From positions 5,082 to 12,261 of the forward strand of contig MGVN01000137.1 in the NCBI GenBank assembly GCA_001800515.1: a DNA stretch of 7,180 bases, in the 5' to 3' direction. Positions 5,511 to 7,180 of the stretch are shown here, piece after piece (positions within the stretch are counted from its first letter, which is position 1; each line of letters starts with the position of its first letter). The position numbers and the translations under genes are program-made. The notes beneath the pieces are model-generated. The model made no database searches. It was not told the origin of the DNA and saw only the letters and a list, made by a program, of their open reading frames with translations. The DNA comes from Elusimicrobia bacterium RIFOXYB2_FULL_49_7. GTDB taxonomy: Bacteria; Fibrobacterota; OXYB2-FULL-49-7.

Positions 5511-5550
5511 GAACGGCCAGGTCATCCCCCAATCTGGCCGTTCCTTTTTT
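5511..5550 (+). terminator. Intrinsic terminator just upstream of the DUF89 gene
   Basis: GAACGGCCAG at 5511-5520 pairs perfectly with CTGGCCGTTC at 5534-5543 (10 bp, 13-base loop), followed by one C and six T (5545-5550). This is a standard rho-independent terminator on the + strand only; the other side has no T-tract. It can end pckG read-through, but it also lies between promoter 5447-5475 and the next gene. The ribosome binding site GAGG starts 3 bases after the T-run, which suits an attenuator. No clear leader peptide or alternative antiterminator arm was found. Confidence 0.85.
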
Positions 5551-5563
5551 ATGAGGATTCACC

Positions 5564-6424
5564 ATGAAACCAGCCCCTGAATGCTACGCATGCTTTCTCA
5601 AACAAACCCTGCTTGCAGCACGGCTCGCCACAAAGGATGAGGCGCGCCACCACACAGCGCTGCAGGCAACGCTCAAGCTCCTTTCACGCATGTCCCGGAC
5701 GCAGTGGGGAAATAACCCGCCTTTTATCGCTACGAACGTGTTCAGGAACGCCTATAAGGCGCTTGCATGCAGCGATCCCTATCTCAGAGTCAAAAATGAG
5801 TACAATCGCACCGTGAAACGGATGTATCCGGAACTGGAACGGCTCATGAAGTCGTCACCACAGCCGATCCATACCGCGCTCAAGCTCGCCATAGCAGGCA
5901 ATATTATTGATTTTGGCATCCTTGAATTTATTGACCTGCAGGGAACGCTCAAGCAAACGCTCGCCCTCTCGCTTCCCTGTAAAGCGGTCAAGGAATTCTC
6001 CATGAAAGCATCGAAAGCGCGGGGCATTCTCTACATTGCGGACAACGCAGGCGAGATCGGGTTCGATTATTTTCTCATCCGTGAACTAAAAAAAATCAAT
6101 CCCGCTGTCCGCATTTTCCTGGCCGTGAAAAAGCACCCTATCATCAATGATGCCACTCCCACGGACGCGAAGTATTTCAAGCTTGAACGCGTCGCAGAGC
6201 TTACTGATACCGGCGGCAACTGGGTCGGGACCCATCCGCGCCTCTGCTCCCCCCGTTTTCAAAAACTCTTCCATGACGCAGACCTCATCATCTCAAAAGG
6301 CCAGGCGAACTGGGAGTCACTGGAAGAACTCCGCGATCCCCGCATCACCTTCCTCCTCAAGGCAAAATGCCCGGTCGTTGCTGAAAACCTTGGGGTAAAG
6401 CTCAACGGCATCATCTTCCGCTGA
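5564..6424 (+). CDS. DUF89 / ARMT1-like metal-dependent phosphatase family protein
   Basis: The 286 residues match the bacterial/archaeal DUF89 (ARMT1-like) family. Visible marks: PECYACFLKQ at 4-14 with the Cys7-x-x-Cys10 pair near the N-terminus, AGNIIDFG at 111-118, YIADNAGEIGFD at 157-168, HPIINDAT at 191-198 and SKGQANWESL at 244-253. By family analogy Asp160, Asn161 and Asp196 are the expected metal ligands. Characterised relatives are metal-dependent phosphatases proposed to remove damaged or excess sugar phosphates and similar metabolites; the substrate here is unknown. It is predicted cytoplasmic, with no signal peptide. GAGG at 5553-5556 lies 7 bases before the ATG. The gene follows a promoter and a terminator, suggesting control by termination. 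Its link with pckG upstream is by position only; house-cleaning of central-metabolism phosphates is an inference. Confidence 0.88.
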   Translation: MKPAPECYACFLKQTLLAARLATKDEARHHTALQATLKLLSRMSRTQWGNNPPFIATNVFRNAYKALACSDPYLRVKNEYNRTVKRMYPELERLMKSSPQPIHTALKLAIAGNIIDFGILEFIDLQGTLKQTLALSLPCKAVKEFSMKASKARGILYIADNAGEIGFDYFLIRELKKINPAVRIFLAVKKHPIINDATPTDAKYFKLERVAELTDTGGNWVGTHPRLCSPRFQKLFHDADLIISKGQANWESLEELRDPRITFLLKAKCPVVAENLGVKLNGIIFR

Positions 6425-6449
6425 TACTCTGTTTCCGCCGAGCGTATTC

Positions 6450-6478
6450 TTGAAAAAGGCCCTGAAAAAAGCTACACT
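6450..6478 (+). promoter_or_regulatory. Sigma70 promoter for the EF-Tu domain-II-like gene
   Basis: TTGAAA at 6450-6455 and TACACT at 6473-6478 are separated by 17 bases. The -10 has two mismatches from TATAAT but keeps the key first, second and last bases. A start near 6485 gives a leader of about 94 bases. The -35 begins 26 bases after the DUF89 stop, with no terminator visible between, so read-through from DUF89 is also possible. Confidence 0.65.
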
Positions 6479-6484
6479 GTAAGT

Positions 6485-6578
6485 ACTGAAATACGCCGGG
6501 CGACGCGCACACCTCTTAGGAAAGGGCTAGTACTCCGGAGTGTCCCGCAACTGCGGGACTGCAACAACAGGGGGACAT
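6485..6578 (+). promoter_or_regulatory. Leader of the EF-Tu domain-II-like gene, sharing elements with the ndk leader
   Basis: The leader contains ACCTCTTAG at 6511-6519 followed closely by AAAGGG, then the short palindrome ACTCCGGAGT at 6532-6541, then a perfect hairpin at 6542-6559. The octamer CCTCTTAG and the hairpin arms GTCCCGC/GCGGGAC occur in the same order in the ndk leader (2848-2855 and 2865-2882). AGTACT occurs at 6482-6487 and 6529-6534 and the two copies could pair if the transcript starts early enough. The ribosome binding site AGGGGGA at 6569-6575 lies just before the ATG. Function unknown. Confidence 0.45.
6542..6559 (+). other. Stem-loop with the same arms as a hairpin in the ndk leader
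   Basis: GTCCCGC (6542-6548) and GCGGGAC (6553-6559) form a perfect 7-bp stem with loop AACT. The arms are identical to the hairpin at 2865-2882, where the loop is CTCA. It ends 9 bases before the ribosome binding site of the small gene downstream. No T-run follows, so it is not an intrinsic terminator. Confidence 0.65.
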
Positions 6579-6833
6579 ATGACAAAATTGAAAGTAGGGC
6601 AAGTGGAGGATTTCCATGCCCATGTTGGGGTTATGGCCCTGCGATTGGAAGAAGAAGTAAGAATTGGGGACATTATACATATACGCGGACATAAGACAAA
6701 CCTCACCCAGACGATCGATTCGATCCAGATAGAGTATCTTCCCGTGAAAACAGCGAAACCGGGCGAAAGCGTAGGCATTAAGACTGAAATACGCGTGCAT
6801 CCCGGAGACATGGTATATAAGCTTGTACGATAA
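6579..6833 (+). CDS. Small translation-elongation-factor-like protein (stand-alone EF-Tu domain-II barrel)
   Basis: The 84-residue product looks like an isolated beta-barrel domain II of translational GTPases. Signature segments: KVGQVEDFHAHVGVMALRL (5-23), IGDIIHIRGHKTNLTQTIDS (29-48), IEYLPVKTAKPGESVGIKT (51-69) and VHPGDMVYKL (73-82). This matches a small bacterial and archaeal family usually named translation elongation factor-like protein, whose function is not established. There is no GTP-binding domain, signal peptide or membrane segment. The ATG at 6579 is chosen because AGGGGGA at 6569-6575 sits just upstream and homology begins at once; a longer frame opening with GTG at 6540 would translate through the hairpin at 6542-6559 and adds residues unlike the family. 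It has its own promoter and leader. A role in translation or RNA binding is only suggested by the fold. Confidence 0.85.
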   Translation: MTKLKVGQVEDFHAHVGVMALRLEEEVRIGDIIHIRGHKTNLTQTIDSIQIEYLPVKTAKPGESVGIKTEIRVHPGDMVYKLVR

Positions 6834-6870
6834 CATCGCAACGCACTCCCGCTTTATGGCCGTCCGAACA

Positions 6871-6879
6871 TGCTATAAT
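6871..6879 (+). promoter_or_regulatory. Extended -10 promoter for the EamA transporter gene
   Basis: TATAAT at 6874-6879 is preceded by TGC at 6871-6873, giving an extended -10 element. The -35 region (around 6851-6857) is poor, as is usual for extended -10 promoters. A start near 6886 gives a leader of about 27 bases. The ribosome binding site is weak: AGGT at 6895-6898 is further from the ATG than usual. Confidence 0.6.
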
Positions 6880-6912
6880 CATTCATTCTATATAGGTAGA
6901 TAACCCACACAG

Positions 6913-7180
6913 ATGACAACAGCCCTTCTGCTCGCACTCACCATTCTCTGCTGGGGTATTGCTCCCATTTTTGACAAAGCCGCACTGCGCAGGGGAGACC
7001 CGTTCCTCGGTATGGCGCTGCGCGGGGTCATCATCGGTATTTGCATGCTGGCGGTATTGCTCCTCTCAGGCAAGGCGAAAGAGATCGCGCTCATGCCCAA
7101 ACAGAGCGCCCTCTTTTTTTCGATTTCCGGTATACTCGCAGGGCTCATCGGCGTGCTCACGTATTTCAAGGCGCTCCAAT
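6913..7180 (+). CDS. EamA/DMT-family membrane transporter, N-terminal part (3' end outside window)
   Basis: The 89 visible codons from ATG 6913 encode hydrophobic segments at about residues 3-20, 34-52 and 66-85, separated by short charged loops. The opening LTILCWGIAPIFDKAALRRGDP and later RGVIIGICML and GILAGLIGVLTYFKAL fit the first EamA repeat of drug/metabolite transporter family proteins, which usually have ten helices in two repeats. Members export or exchange small molecules such as amino acids; the substrate cannot be judged from this part. The frame is still open at the window edge. The start is supported by homology and an extended -10 promoter, although the ribosome binding site is weak. 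It begins 79 bases after the EF-Tu-like gene and is probably transcribed on its own. Confidence 0.82.
   Translation, partial: MTTALLLALTILCWGIAPIFDKAALRRGDPFLGMALRGVIIGICMLAVLLLSGKAKEIALMPKQSALFFSISGILAGLIGVLTYFKALQ

Noticed and set aside
4260..5525. 421-codon open frame on the minus strand
   Set aside because: It lies opposite pckG, which has complete family motifs; the minus-strand product has no recognisable domain and is explained by the codon bias of pckG.
6540..6578. Upstream GTG start extending the EF-Tu-like protein by 13 residues
   Set aside because: The extension would be encoded by the leader hairpin and ribosome binding site, adds residues unlike the family, and has no ribosome binding site of its own.

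Overview
The window reads as chromosomal DNA of a Gram-negative (diderm) bacterium of moderate GC content using the standard stop codons. Every gene I can support is on the + strand. A TonB-dependent outer-membrane receptor with its ExbB/ExbD/TonB energiser shows the double membrane. Several intergenic regions carry textbook sigma70-type promoters with 17-bp spacers. I cannot name the species. The gene mix (GTP-type PEP carboxykinase, ARMT1-like DUF89 protein, stand-alone EF-Tu domain-II protein) does not look like a typical enterobacterium.

Layout: (1) 1-2769 is a tight operon: the C-terminal part of a TonB-dependent receptor, exbB, two different exbD genes and tonB. The last three genes overlap by 4 bases at each junction, which suggests translational coupling. 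Together they form a dedicated proton-motive-force-driven import system; its substrate is not visible. (2) 2770-3036 holds a perfect-consensus promoter with a run of eight C in its spacer, then a roughly 200-nt leader full of perfect stem-loops, three of which can form a four-way junction. (3) 3037-5435 carries ndk and GTP-dependent pckG, separated by a long terminator-like hairpin. NDK interconverts GDP/GTP with ADP/ATP, so the pair makes metabolic sense. (4) 5436-6424 has a promoter, then a strong intrinsic terminator just upstream of a DUF89 gene, an attenuator-like or small-RNA arrangement. (5) 6425-6833 has a promoter, a leader sharing two sequence blocks with the ndk leader, and a small EF-Tu domain-II-like protein. 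(6) 6834-7180 has an extended -10 promoter and the start of an EamA-type membrane transporter that runs off the end.

The protein genes are ordinary. The unusual content is in the non-coding leaders: repeated perfect hairpins with 7-bp arms and 3-4 nt loops, a shared octamer plus an identical hairpin stem in front of two unrelated genes, and a possible phase-variable promoter. The best candidate for something undescribed is the structured ndk leader and its partial relative upstream of the EF-Tu-like gene.
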